Shown: positions 49,632-57,198 of the stretch, in pieces
How the letters are laid out: every line of letters begins with the position of its first letter
How positions within the stretch are numbered: the stretch's first letter is position 1
Origin: Pandoraea nosoerga
Lineage (GTDB): Bacteria; Pseudomonadota; Gammaproteobacteria; Burkholderiales; Burkholderiaceae
Reading direction: 5' to 3'
Assembly (NCBI RefSeq): GCF_902459585.1
Contig: NZ_CABPSC010000015.1
Location: 1-64,000 of the forward strand
Length of the DNA: 64,000 nucleotides
Made by a program: the position numbers and the translations under genes
Notes under the pieces: generated by a model
The model's database searches: none
What the model saw: the letters and a program-made list of their open reading frames with translations, nothing else
Told to the model about the DNA's origin: nothing

Positions 49632-49800
49632 CGCCAGCGCAACGCCTGTGCTTCGCGCACGAACCGTGCTGCGAAGACGCCGCGAGAAAACGCGTGCGGC
49701 GCAGCGGGAAGATTGCTGCGCCGCACCGTGAAATCCCTTGCCGTGCCTGCGTTTGCAGGCGCTGCCTTCAACCATTGCCGAAGGCTTAGGTGTTTTCCCG

Positions 49801-49859
49801 ATAGGACATTTTGTCCGTCCGTTTGTTCTATTGACCGGACATTATGACACTTCCAGAAT
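49801..49859 (+). promoter_or_regulatory. gntR-liv operon promoter with 35-bp operator element (copy B)
   Basis: ATAGGACA ... TGTTCTAT is the counterpart of copy A at 48007, with identical 35-nt spacing from the left arm to TTGAC and the shared CCGTTTGTTC(C/T)ATTGAC. The -35 is TTGACC (49831-49836), the spacer is 17 nt and the -10 is CAGAAT (49854-49859). It also contains the palindrome GGACA-TTT-TGTCC. Transcription would start at about the gntR ATG. Confidence 0.7.
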
Positions 49860-49865
49860 CGCCGC

Positions 49866-50666
49866 ATGGACACCCCACTTCCGCTTCCGAAGTACCACCA
49901 GATCTACCTCGTGCTGCGCGAGCAACTGCAGGAGGGACGCTTCGACCGTGACGGCGTGCCGGGCGAGCATCTGCTGGCCGATCAGTTCAGCGTTGCGCGC
50001 ATCACGATCCGCAAGGCGATGGAGATGCTCGTGGCCGACGGTCTCGTCGTGCGGCGCCCCGGGCTCGGCACCTGGCCGCTGCACGCGGGGCAGCGCACCG
50101 GCGGCGGCAAGGCGCCCGGCATCTCGCGCGAGAAGGCTCACCTCACGGGGCTGCTGGAGAACATCGTCAACATGGGGTTGCGCACGAGCGTGTCGGTGCT
50201 CGAGTCGTCGGTCGTGGGCGCCAGCGAAGCGGTTGCCGAAGCGCTCGCACTCGCCCCCGGCGCGCCGGTCTACAAGAGCATTCGCGTGCGCAGCACGCAG
50301 GCCGGCCCGCTGTCGTACATCACCACGCACGTGCCGGAGGGCATCGCCCGCATCAATCGCGAGGAGCTCGAGCGCAAGCCGCTGCTCATGCTGCTCGAAG
50401 CCGCGGGCGTCGAACTGGGCGGCGCCACGCAAACCATTTCCGCGCGTCTGGCCGATGCCGTCGTGGCGCGCCATCTCGACATTGCCGTCGGCTCCGCGCT
50501 GCTCGCGGTCACGCGCCTGGTGCGCGATGTGGCCGATCGCCCGGTGCAACTGCTGCAAGGCCTGTATCGCCCCGACCGCTACCAGTACCAGCTCCAGCTC
50601 TCGCGCGTCGGCGACATCGACGCCAAGGTCTGGGTCAGCGAAGAGCTGTCCGCCCAATTCCACTGA
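49866..50666 (+). CDS. GntR-family regulator, HutC/UTRA subfamily
   Basis: A 266-aa regulator heading the second island operon. The N-terminal winged helix has YHQIYLVLREQLQEGRF, LLADQFSVARITIRKAMEMLVADGLV and the wing RRPGLGTWPL. The C-terminal UTRA effector domain (about residues 95-245) binds a small molecule; the HutC prototype senses urocanate. No Shine-Dalgarno sequence is visible before the ATG, and the predicted transcription start nearly coincides with it, so translation may be leaderless. The binding protein gene starts 21 nt after its stop. Likely regulator of its own operon, through the element at 49801. Confidence 0.88.
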   Translation: MDTPLPLPKYHQIYLVLREQLQEGRFDRDGVPGEHLLADQFSVARITIRKAMEMLVADGLVVRRPGLGTWPLHAGQRTGGGKAPGISREKAHLTGLLENIVNMGLRTSVSVLESSVVGASEAVAEALALAPGAPVYKSIRVRSTQAGPLSYITTHVPEGIARINREELERKPLLMLLEAAGVELGGATQTISARLADAVVARHLDIAVGSALLAVTRLVRDVADRPVQLLQGLYRPDRYQYQLQLSRVGDIDAKVWVSEELSAQFH

Positions 50667-50686
50667 TCACGTCCGGAGAATCGCCA

Positions 50687-51898
50687 ATGAGTTCGCGTCG
50701 CACGTTCCTGCGTCAGTCCACCGCCCTGGCCGCGCTTGCCGCCGCCACCACCGCGCCCTGGGCCGCGCGCGCCGCCGGCAAGGCCGTGAAGATCGGCGTG
50801 CTGCATCCGGTCACCGGTGCGCTCGCCTATTCGGGCCAGCAATGCCGCCTCGGCGCGCTGCTGGCCGTCGACGACATCAACGCTGCCGGCGGCATCAGGT
50901 CGCTTGGCGGCGCGCCCATCGAAGCCGTGCTCGGCGACGCGCAATCGCGCCCGGAAGCCGGCTCGGCCGAAGTCGAGAAGATGAACGAGGCGGGCGTGTC
51001 GGCCATCGTTGGCGCGTATGCGTCGGCCATATGCCTCGCCACGACGCAGACCGCCGCGAAATACAACCTGCCTCACGTGGTGGACGTGGGCGTTGCCGAC
51101 CAGATCGTCGAGCGCGGCCTTGCGAACACGTTCCGTTTCGGCCCGGGCTATCGCATGTGCTCGCTGCGCGCCGTCGACGATCTCGCCGCGCTTAACGCCG
51201 CGGCCGGCAAGCCGGCGAGGACGGTCATGATCGTGCACGAGGAGTCGCTCTTCGGCACCGGCACGGCGGCGCTGCTGCAAAAGGAGCTGCCTGCGCGCGG
51301 CTTCGAGATCAAGGAAATCATCAAGCACGCCAACCCCACGCGCGACTTCAACAACATCGTGCTGCGCATGCGCTCGGTCAACCCGGACATCGTGATTCCG
51401 GCGAACTACTACAACGAGTACGCACTGCTGCTGCGCGCGATGAAGCAACAGAAGGTGCGCCCGAAGGCGATCTACTCGGTCCTGGGCGGTGCGGCGTCGA
51501 GCTACAAGTTCCTCAAGGAGTTTCCGGACATTGCCGACGGCATCATCGACTGCAACCACTGGTTCAACCCGAAGGACGCACGCGTGGCCTCGCTCAAGCG
51601 GCGCACGGAAGCGAAGGGCGCTTTCTTCAGCTACGAAGTCTTCATGACATACACGGCGATGATGCTGCTCGCCGACGCGATCGAGCGCGCCAAGTCGGTC
51701 GACCGGGCCGCGATCACGGCAGCGCTGGCCTCGAGCACGTTCAAGGACCACCTGATGCCGTATGGGCCGACCAAGTTCGTGAACGGCCAGAACACGGGGG
51801 CGCAGCCGCTGCTCACGCAGGTCTCGGGCGGCGATATCAAGGTCATTCTGCCGGACGGCTACCGCCAGGTCGCGCCGGTGTTTCCGCTCAAGGCCTGA
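50687..51898 (+). CDS. ABC transporter substrate-binding protein, Liv/amide type
   Basis: A 403-aa periplasmic binding protein of the branched-chain amino acid/urea/amide family (periplasmic type I). The signal has a twin-arginine-like motif SRRTFLR and ends near AARAAG. The mature N-terminus KIGVLHPVTGALAYSGQQCRLGALLAVDDINAAGGI is typical. It is closest in type to amide-binding rather than strictly leucine-binding members, judged from the operon and sequence flavour. It serves the permeases and ATPases encoded directly downstream. The ligand is unknown; a ring amide or its ring-opened product is my inference. Confidence 0.88.
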   Translation: MSSRRTFLRQSTALAALAAATTAPWAARAAGKAVKIGVLHPVTGALAYSGQQCRLGALLAVDDINAAGGIRSLGGAPIEAVLGDAQSRPEAGSAEVEKMNEAGVSAIVGAYASAICLATTQTAAKYNLPHVVDVGVADQIVERGLANTFRFGPGYRMCSLRAVDDLAALNAAAGKPARTVMIVHEESLFGTGTAALLQKELPARGFEIKEIIKHANPTRDFNNIVLRMRSVNPDIVIPANYYNEYALLLRAMKQQKVRPKAIYSVLGGAASSYKFLKEFPDIADGIIDCNHWFNPKDARVASLKRRTEAKGAFFSYEVFMTYTAMMLLADAIERAKSVDRAAITAALASSTFKDHLMPYGPTKFVNGQNTGAQPLLTQVSGGDIKVILPDGYRQVAPVFPLKA

Positions 51899-51902
51899 CG
51901 CG

Positions 51903-52775
51903 ATGCTCGATCCCGTCATTCTGCTCTCGGCGTTGCTCAACGGGCTGACGACCGGCGCGGTGTACGCCCTCATCGCGCTCGGTCTCACGCTCGTCTACGG
52001 CGTGCTGCACATCATCAACTTCGCGCACGGCGCGGCATTGATGGTGGCGCTCTATGCCGTGTGGCTGCTCAGGGAGAAGCTCGGCGTCGACCCATACGTC
52101 GCGCTGCCGTTCGTCACGCTCGGCATGTTCGCCCTCGGCTATGCGCTGCAGCGCGTCGTGATCGAGCGCGCCAGTCACGGCAAGGACGAGAACATCCTGC
52201 TCGTCACGCTGGGCCTGGCCATCGTGCTCGAGAACCTGGCGCTCGTGTGGTTCAAGTCCGACACGCACACCATCGACACGCCCTACACGCTCGCCACGGT
52301 GGACGTGGGCCCGGTGATGCTGGCCGTGCCGAAGCTGATCGCGTTCGGCGGCGCGCTGGCGGCCGCGGCGATTCTGTTCTGGCTGATGCGCGCGACCGAT
52401 CTTGGCCGCGCGATTCGCGCGGTCGCCAAGGAGAAGCACGGCGCGAAGCTCATGGGCATCGACGTCGAACGCGTGTACGCGGTGTCGTTCGGCATCGGCA
52501 TGGCCTGCGTCGGTGCGGCGGCGTGCTTCCTGCTGCCGACGTACTACGTCAATCCGCAAGTGGGCGGCGGCTTCGTGCTGGTGGCCTTCACGATCGTGGT
52601 GCTCGGCGGCATGGGCAGCTTCACCGGCGCGCTCATCGGCGGGCTGCTCATCGGCGTCGTGGAGTCGCTCAGTGGCCTGTGGCTCGGCGATTCGCTCGGG
52701 CAGATCGGCATCTTCGCCATTTTCATCATCGTCGTGCTGCTGCGCCCGCAGGGGCTGTTCGGCGCGCAGGCCTGA
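51903..52775 (+). CDS. ABC transporter permease, LivH type
   Basis: A 290-aa inner-membrane permease. GLTTGAVYALIALGLTLVYGVLHIINFAHGAALM at the N-terminus and FTIVVLGGMGSFTGALIGGLLIGVVESLSG near the C-terminus are characteristic of LivH. About eight helices are expected. It starts 4 nt after the binding-protein stop. With the LivM-like partner it forms the translocation pore. Confidence 0.93.
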   Translation: MLDPVILLSALLNGLTTGAVYALIALGLTLVYGVLHIINFAHGAALMVALYAVWLLREKLGVDPYVALPFVTLGMFALGYALQRVVIERASHGKDENILLVTLGLAIVLENLALVWFKSDTHTIDTPYTLATVDVGPVMLAVPKLIAFGGALAAAAILFWLMRATDLGRAIRAVAKEKHGAKLMGIDVERVYAVSFGIGMACVGAAACFLLPTYYVNPQVGGGFVLVAFTIVVLGGMGSFTGALIGGLLIGVVESLSGLWLGDSLGQIGIFAIFIIVVLLRPQGLFGAQA

Positions 52776-52819
52776 AGGGACGGGAGAGCAAAGATGCAAA
52801 GCATGAGCAGGAGCAAGCG

Positions 52820-53851
52820 ATGAGAGATCTTCGATGGATCGTGTTGTTCGGCGTTGTCGCGACGGCGCTACTCGTCACGCTGCAGTCGGGCGTGTGGCTG
52901 TCGTTTCTGATGATGACGCTCTACACGGTGCTGCTCTCGCAGTCGTGGAACATTCTGGGCGGTTTCGGCGGACAGTTGTCGTTCGGCCACGCGCTCTTCT
53001 TCGGCGTGGGCGCCTACGCACAAGCGATCGCGCAACTGCGCTGGGGATGGAACCCGTGGGCGGCCATGCCTTTGGCCATCGCGACGGGCACGCTGGTGGC
53101 CATGGTCATCGGCGCGGTCACGTTCCGCTATGGCCTCAAGGGGTCGTACTTCGCGCTGGTGACGCTCGCGTTCGCGGAGGTGTTCCGCATTCTGGCCGTC
53201 TCGCTGCCATTTACCGGCGCGGGCGTGGGCCTGATGGTGCCGTTGCACCAGGGCGTGAGTCAGTTGCAGTTCGCCTCGCCGCGCGGCTATGCGTTCGTGC
53301 TGCTCGCGTTCGTGGTGGCCGCGTTGCTGGTGACGGCATGGTTGCGGCATTCGCGCTTCGGCGCCTGGCTACAGGCGGTGCGCGACAACGAGAGCGCCGC
53401 GCGCGCGGTGGGGGTGAACCCGCTGCGCGTGAAGCTCGGCGCGATCGCGCTGTCCGGCGCGTTCATGAGCGCCGCGGGCGTGTGCTACGTGCAGATGTTC
53501 CAGTACATCGACGCGGGCATTGCCTTCGGTTCGACGATCTCGGTCGAGGCGCTCGTCGGTGTGATCGTCGGTGGGCTCGGCACGCTGTGGGGACCGGTGC
53601 TCGGCGCCGCCGTGCTGTACACGCTGGGCGAGCTCACCCGCAACCTTTTCGGTGAATTGCCGGGGCTGTCGATGGTGATCTATGGCGCCGTGCTGATTCT
53701 GATCGTGATGTTCCTGCCGCGCGGCATGACGGGCGCCGGGGCATCGGTGCGCCGCCTGTTCGGCATGGACAAAACCAGCACGCGAGCGCACGGCGAAGGG
53801 CGCAACGACGCACGAGCGGCCGCGGCGCGCGAGGAGAAGGCCCGTGTCTGA
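52820..53851 (+). CDS. ABC transporter permease, LivM type
   Basis: A 343-aa permease. MTLYTVLLSQSWNILGGFGGQLSFGHALFFGVGAY and the later FGSTISVEALVGVIVGGLGTLWGPVLGAAVLYTLGE are LivM hallmarks. The ATG at 52820 is preceded by AGGAG; the much longer open frame upstream is out-of-frame sequence of the LivH gene. A hydrophilic 35-residue C-terminal tail is present. Its end overlaps the next gene's GTG start by 8 nt. Confidence 0.92.
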   Translation: MRDLRWIVLFGVVATALLVTLQSGVWLSFLMMTLYTVLLSQSWNILGGFGGQLSFGHALFFGVGAYAQAIAQLRWGWNPWAAMPLAIATGTLVAMVIGAVTFRYGLKGSYFALVTLAFAEVFRILAVSLPFTGAGVGLMVPLHQGVSQLQFASPRGYAFVLLAFVVAALLVTAWLRHSRFGAWLQAVRDNESAARAVGVNPLRVKLGAIALSGAFMSAAGVCYVQMFQYIDAGIAFGSTISVEALVGVIVGGLGTLWGPVLGAAVLYTLGELTRNLFGELPGLSMVIYGAVLILIVMFLPRGMTGAGASVRRLFGMDKTSTRAHGEGRNDARAAAAREEKARV

Positions 53852-54647
53852 AGCCTTGTTGAAAGCCGATGGCCTGTCCATCACCTTCGGCGGCCTGAAG
53901 GCCGTGCAGGACGTCAGTCTCACGATCCGGCCGGGCACGCTGAGCGCGCTCGTCGGGCCGAACGGCGCGGGCAAGACCACGTTGTTCGGCCTGCTCTCGG
54001 GGTTCCTCACGCCGAGCGCCGGCCGGGTCGAATTCCAGGGGCGCGACATCACCGGCCAGGCGCCGTTCGTGACGGCGCGCCAGGGCCTCACGCGCACGTT
54101 CCAGATCGTGCAGCCGTTCGGCGCGCAGACGGTGCGCGAGAACATTGCCGTCGGCGCGCATCTGCACGAGAGCAATCGGCGCGCTGCACTGCGTGAGGCC
54201 GAGGCCATCGCCGTGCGCACCAACCTGCAGGCGCAGCTCGACAAGCCGGCGGCCGATTTGACGGTGTGCGGGCGCAAGCGCCTGGAACTGGCGCGCGCGC
54301 TGGCCACGCGCCCACGCCTGCTGCTGCTCGACGAAGTGCTCGCCGGTCTCAATCCGAGCGAGATCGACGAAATGATCCCCGTGGTGCGCGACATCGCGGA
54401 CAGCGGCGTGACGGTGCTGATGATCGAGCACGTAATGCGCGCCGTCATGAGTCTTGCCGAGCACGTGTGGGTGCTCGCGCAAGGCCGGCTGATCGCCGCG
54501 GGCACGCCGCGGGAGGTGACCTCCGATCCCGCCGTCGTCGAGGCCTATCTCGGGCATGGCACGGCGGCGCGTCTGGCCGCGCATGCTGCCCAGGCAGCCC
54601 AGGTCGGGCAGCTCGGGGCGGTTGGGCACAAGGGAGGCATGCAATGA
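53844..54647 (+). CDS. ABC transporter ATP-binding protein, LivG type
   Basis: A 267-aa ATPase. Walker A is GPNGAGKTT, the signature region is DLTVCGRKRLELARALATRP (degenerate LSGG, reading LTVCGRK), Walker B is LLLLDEVLAGLNPSE and the switch is MIEHVMRAV. The cysteine/arginine substitutions in the signature are unusual but occur in this subfamily. The GTG start at 53844 follows GAGGAG. A 20-residue Ala/Gly-rich tail ends the protein. Its stop overlaps the next ATG (ATGA). Confidence 0.92.
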   Translation: MSEALLKADGLSITFGGLKAVQDVSLTIRPGTLSALVGPNGAGKTTLFGLLSGFLTPSAGRVEFQGRDITGQAPFVTARQGLTRTFQIVQPFGAQTVRENIAVGAHLHESNRRAALREAEAIAVRTNLQAQLDKPAADLTVCGRKRLELARALATRPRLLLLDEVLAGLNPSEIDEMIPVVRDIADSGVTVLMIEHVMRAVMSLAEHVWVLAQGRLIAAGTPREVTSDPAVVEAYLGHGTAARLAAHAAQAAQVGQLGAVGHKGGMQ

Positions 54648-55354
54648 GCCATCTGCTCGAAGTCGAAGGCCTGCGCACCGGCTACGGCCGTGTGGAAGTG
54701 CTGCGCGGTGTTGATCTGACGGTCGGCGAGGGAGAGATCGTGGTGCTGCTCGGCAGTAACGGCGCCGGCAAGTCCACGCTCAACAACACGCTCTCGGGCA
54801 TCAACCCGGTGTGGGCCGGACGGGTGCGGTTCGACGGCCACGATCTGACCGGACGTCACTACCGCGAGGTCGTCAAGGCGGGCTTGATTCAGGTGCCCGA
54901 AGGCCGGCGCATCTTCCCGAACCTCAGCGTGCGCGAGAACCTCGCCCTCGGCGCGTTCGCCCGCGCTCGCGCGCAGCGCGAGCGCAGCCTGGAGCGCATG
55001 CTCGATCTGTTTCCGCGTCTGCGCGAGCGCATCGCCCAGCCGGCCGGGACGATGTCCGGCGGCGAGCAGCAGATGCTCGCCATCGGGCGCGGCCTGATGG
55101 CCGAGCCGCGGCTGCTGATTCTCGACGAACCGTCGCTCGGGCTCTCGCCGCTCATGGTCGAGGAACTGTTCTCGCTCATCGCGCGTTTGCAGCGCGACGG
55201 TCTGTCGATCCTGCTCGTCGAGCAGAACGTCGGCCAGTCACTCGAGACCGGCCAGCGCGGCTACGTGCTCGAGAACGGCGCCATTGGCCACAGCGGTACG
55301 TGCGCGGAACTGCTCGCCAGCCCCGAGCTGCGCCGCGCCTATCTCGGAATGTAA
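54644..55354 (+). CDS. ABC transporter ATP-binding protein, LivF type
   Basis: A 236-aa ATPase. Walker A is GSNGAGKST, the LivF-typical VPEGRRIFPNLSVRENLALGAF follows, the signature is MSGGEQQMLAIGRGL and Walker B is LLILDEPSLGLSPLM. The start overlaps the LivG stop by four bases, giving a tightly coupled, complete Liv-type importer (binding protein, two permeases, two ATPases). Confidence 0.94.
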   Translation: MSHLLEVEGLRTGYGRVEVLRGVDLTVGEGEIVVLLGSNGAGKSTLNNTLSGINPVWAGRVRFDGHDLTGRHYREVVKAGLIQVPEGRRIFPNLSVRENLALGAFARARAQRERSLERMLDLFPRLRERIAQPAGTMSGGEQQMLAIGRGLMAEPRLLILDEPSLGLSPLMVEELFSLIARLQRDGLSILLVEQNVGQSLETGQRGYVLENGAIGHSGTCAELLASPELRRAYLGM

Positions 55355-55364
55355 GGGACTCATC

Positions 55365-56627
55365 GTGGCTCAAACTCTCACGCAAAAGCTGCTGGCCGCC
55401 GCCTGTGGGCGCGCCGAGGTAGCCGTCGGCGAGATCGTGACGTGCAAGGTCGATCTCGCCATGTTTCACGACTCGAGCGGCCCGCGCCGCCTCCAGCCGA
55501 TGCTCGAATCGCTTGGCGCTCAACTGTGGGACAAGTCGAAGGTCGTGCTCGTGATCGACCACTACGTGCCCGAGTCGGACGACGAATCGCGCCGCATCGT
55601 GCGCATCGCGCGCGACTGGGCGCGGGCGCAGGCGCTGCCCAACGTCTACGACTCGGTCGGCATCTGCCATGTGGTCGTGCCCGAGCACGGCCACCTGCGC
55701 CCCGGCATGTTCTGCGTGGGCGGCGACTCGCATTCGCCGACCGGCGGCGCGTTCGGCGCGTACATGTTCGGTATCGGCAGCACGGAAATGCTCGGTGTGG
55801 CCGTGTCCGGCGAAATCTGGGTGAAGGTGCCCGACACCCTCCAGATGCGTTGGGACGGGCGGCTCGCCGACGGCGTCACGGCCAAGGACATGATGCTGCA
55901 CATGATCGGCCGCTTCGGCATGAACGGCGGGCGCTATCAGGCCATCGAGTTCTGCGGCGAGGCGGTGCGTGCGCTGTCGATGCAGGAGCGCATGACGCTC
56001 TCGAACATGAGCGCCGAACTGGGCTCGCAAGTCGGGCTGATCGCCCCGGATGCGACCACCGTCGACTACCTGCGCTCGGTTGGCGTGACGGGCCCGATCG
56101 ACGTCGGGCGCTGGCAAAGCGACGCGGGCGCGCGGGCCGAAGTGCACGCGTTCGACGCGAGCAAGCTCGCCCCGCAGGTCGCCGCGCCACACAGTCCCGC
56201 CAACACGCGCGCCATCGACGCGTTTGCCGACGTGGCAATCGATGTGGCCTATCTCGGCGCGTGCACGGGCGCGAAGCTCGACGACCTGCGCGCCGCCGCC
56301 CGTGTCCTCAGGGGCCGGCGCATTGCCGACGGTATGCGCTTCGTCGTGGCGCCGGCATCCGCGCGCGATCAGGCGCAGGCGGCGAGCGAGGGCGTGATGG
56401 ACGTGCTCGTCGCGGCCGGTGCGCAGGTGCTCGCCAGCACCTGCGGCGCCTGTGCGGGCTATGGCGGCTCGATCCCGGAAGGGGCGACCGTCATGTCGAG
56501 CACCGCGCGCAATTTCAAGGGGCGCATGGGCGCGGAGAGCGCGCAGGTCTATCTCGGCTCGCCCTACGCCGTCGCCGCCGCCGCGCTCACGGGCCGCATT
56601 GCCGATCCACGCGACGTCCTCGCCTGA
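55365..56627 (+). CDS. Aconitase-family hydro-lyase large subunit, LeuC-like
   Basis: A 420-aa protein of the LeuC/homoaconitase class. Cys300 in ACTGAKLDD and Cys360/Cys363 in CGACAG are in the positions of the three 4Fe-4S ligands, and GGDSHSPTGGAFGAYMFGIGSTE is the DSHT-type active loop. With the small subunit it should catalyse reversible hydration/dehydration of a substituted maleate/malate. Leucine synthesis is unlikely, because the gene lies in a catabolic operon and no leuA/B is near. 2,3-Dimethylmalate dehydratase is a useful comparison. It starts at GTG (55365) behind AAGGGA. Confidence 0.85.
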   Translation: MAQTLTQKLLAAACGRAEVAVGEIVTCKVDLAMFHDSSGPRRLQPMLESLGAQLWDKSKVVLVIDHYVPESDDESRRIVRIARDWARAQALPNVYDSVGICHVVVPEHGHLRPGMFCVGGDSHSPTGGAFGAYMFGIGSTEMLGVAVSGEIWVKVPDTLQMRWDGRLADGVTAKDMMLHMIGRFGMNGGRYQAIEFCGEAVRALSMQERMTLSNMSAELGSQVGLIAPDATTVDYLRSVGVTGPIDVGRWQSDAGARAEVHAFDASKLAPQVAAPHSPANTRAIDAFADVAIDVAYLGACTGAKLDDLRAAARVLRGRRIADGMRFVVAPASARDQAQAASEGVMDVLVAAGAQVLASTCGACAGYGGSIPEGATVMSSTARNFKGRMGAESAQVYLGSPYAVAAAALTGRIADPRDVLA

Positions 56628-56649
56628 TTCCGTACCGACAACGCTCTCC

Positions 56650-57198
56650 ATGACATTGCCAAGGTCTACTCCTGCTTTCGCCGCGCCCGCGCATCGTGCG
56701 TGGGTGGTCGGCGCCGACATCGACACCGACGCGCTCGCGCCGGGCGCGTACATGAAATTCGGCATCGACGAGATCGCCCGTCACTGCCTGCATCGCGTGC
56801 GGCCCGAATTCGCGGCCGGGGTCGCGCCGGGCGACGTGCTCGTGGCCGGACCGAACTTCGGTATCGGCTCCTCGCGCGAACAGGCGGCCGCCGCGCTCGT
56901 ACACCTCGGCGTGCGCGCCGTGATCGCACCGTCGTTCAACGGCCTGTATTTCCGCAACGCCTTCAACGTGGGGCTGTTGCTGCTCACGTGCGCCGAGGCG
57001 CATCGCATCGCCGAGGGCGAAGCGGTGCGGCTCGCGCCGCGCGAAGGCTTCATCGAGCGCGCCGACGGCACGCGTCTGGCCTGCGAGAACGTGCCGGGCT
57101 TCCTGCTCGACATGGTCGAGGCGGGCGGCCTGCTCAATCTGCTCAAGCGGCGCAGCTCGACATCTCACGCGACACCTAACGGAGTTTCTTCATGCTAG
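56650..57198 (+). CDS. Aconitase-family hydro-lyase small subunit, LeuD-like
   Basis: A 182-aa swivel-domain subunit. GADIDTDALAPGAYMKF and GPNFGIGSSREQAAAALVHLGVRAVIAPSFNGLYFRNAFNVGLLLL are the LeuD/homoaconitase small-subunit signatures with the GSSREQ substrate loop. It follows the large subunit by 22 nt and its stop lies within the first codons of the HyuB gene (7-nt overlap), so both subunits and HyuB are probably made together. The C-terminal 15 residues are divergent. Confidence 0.87.
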   Translation: MTLPRSTPAFAAPAHRAWVVGADIDTDALAPGAYMKFGIDEIARHCLHRVRPEFAAGVAPGDVLVAGPNFGIGSSREQAAAALVHLGVRAVIAPSFNGLYFRNAFNVGLLLLTCAEAHRIAEGEAVRLAPREGFIERADGTRLACENVPGFLLDMVEAGGLLNLLKRRSSTSHATPNGVSSC

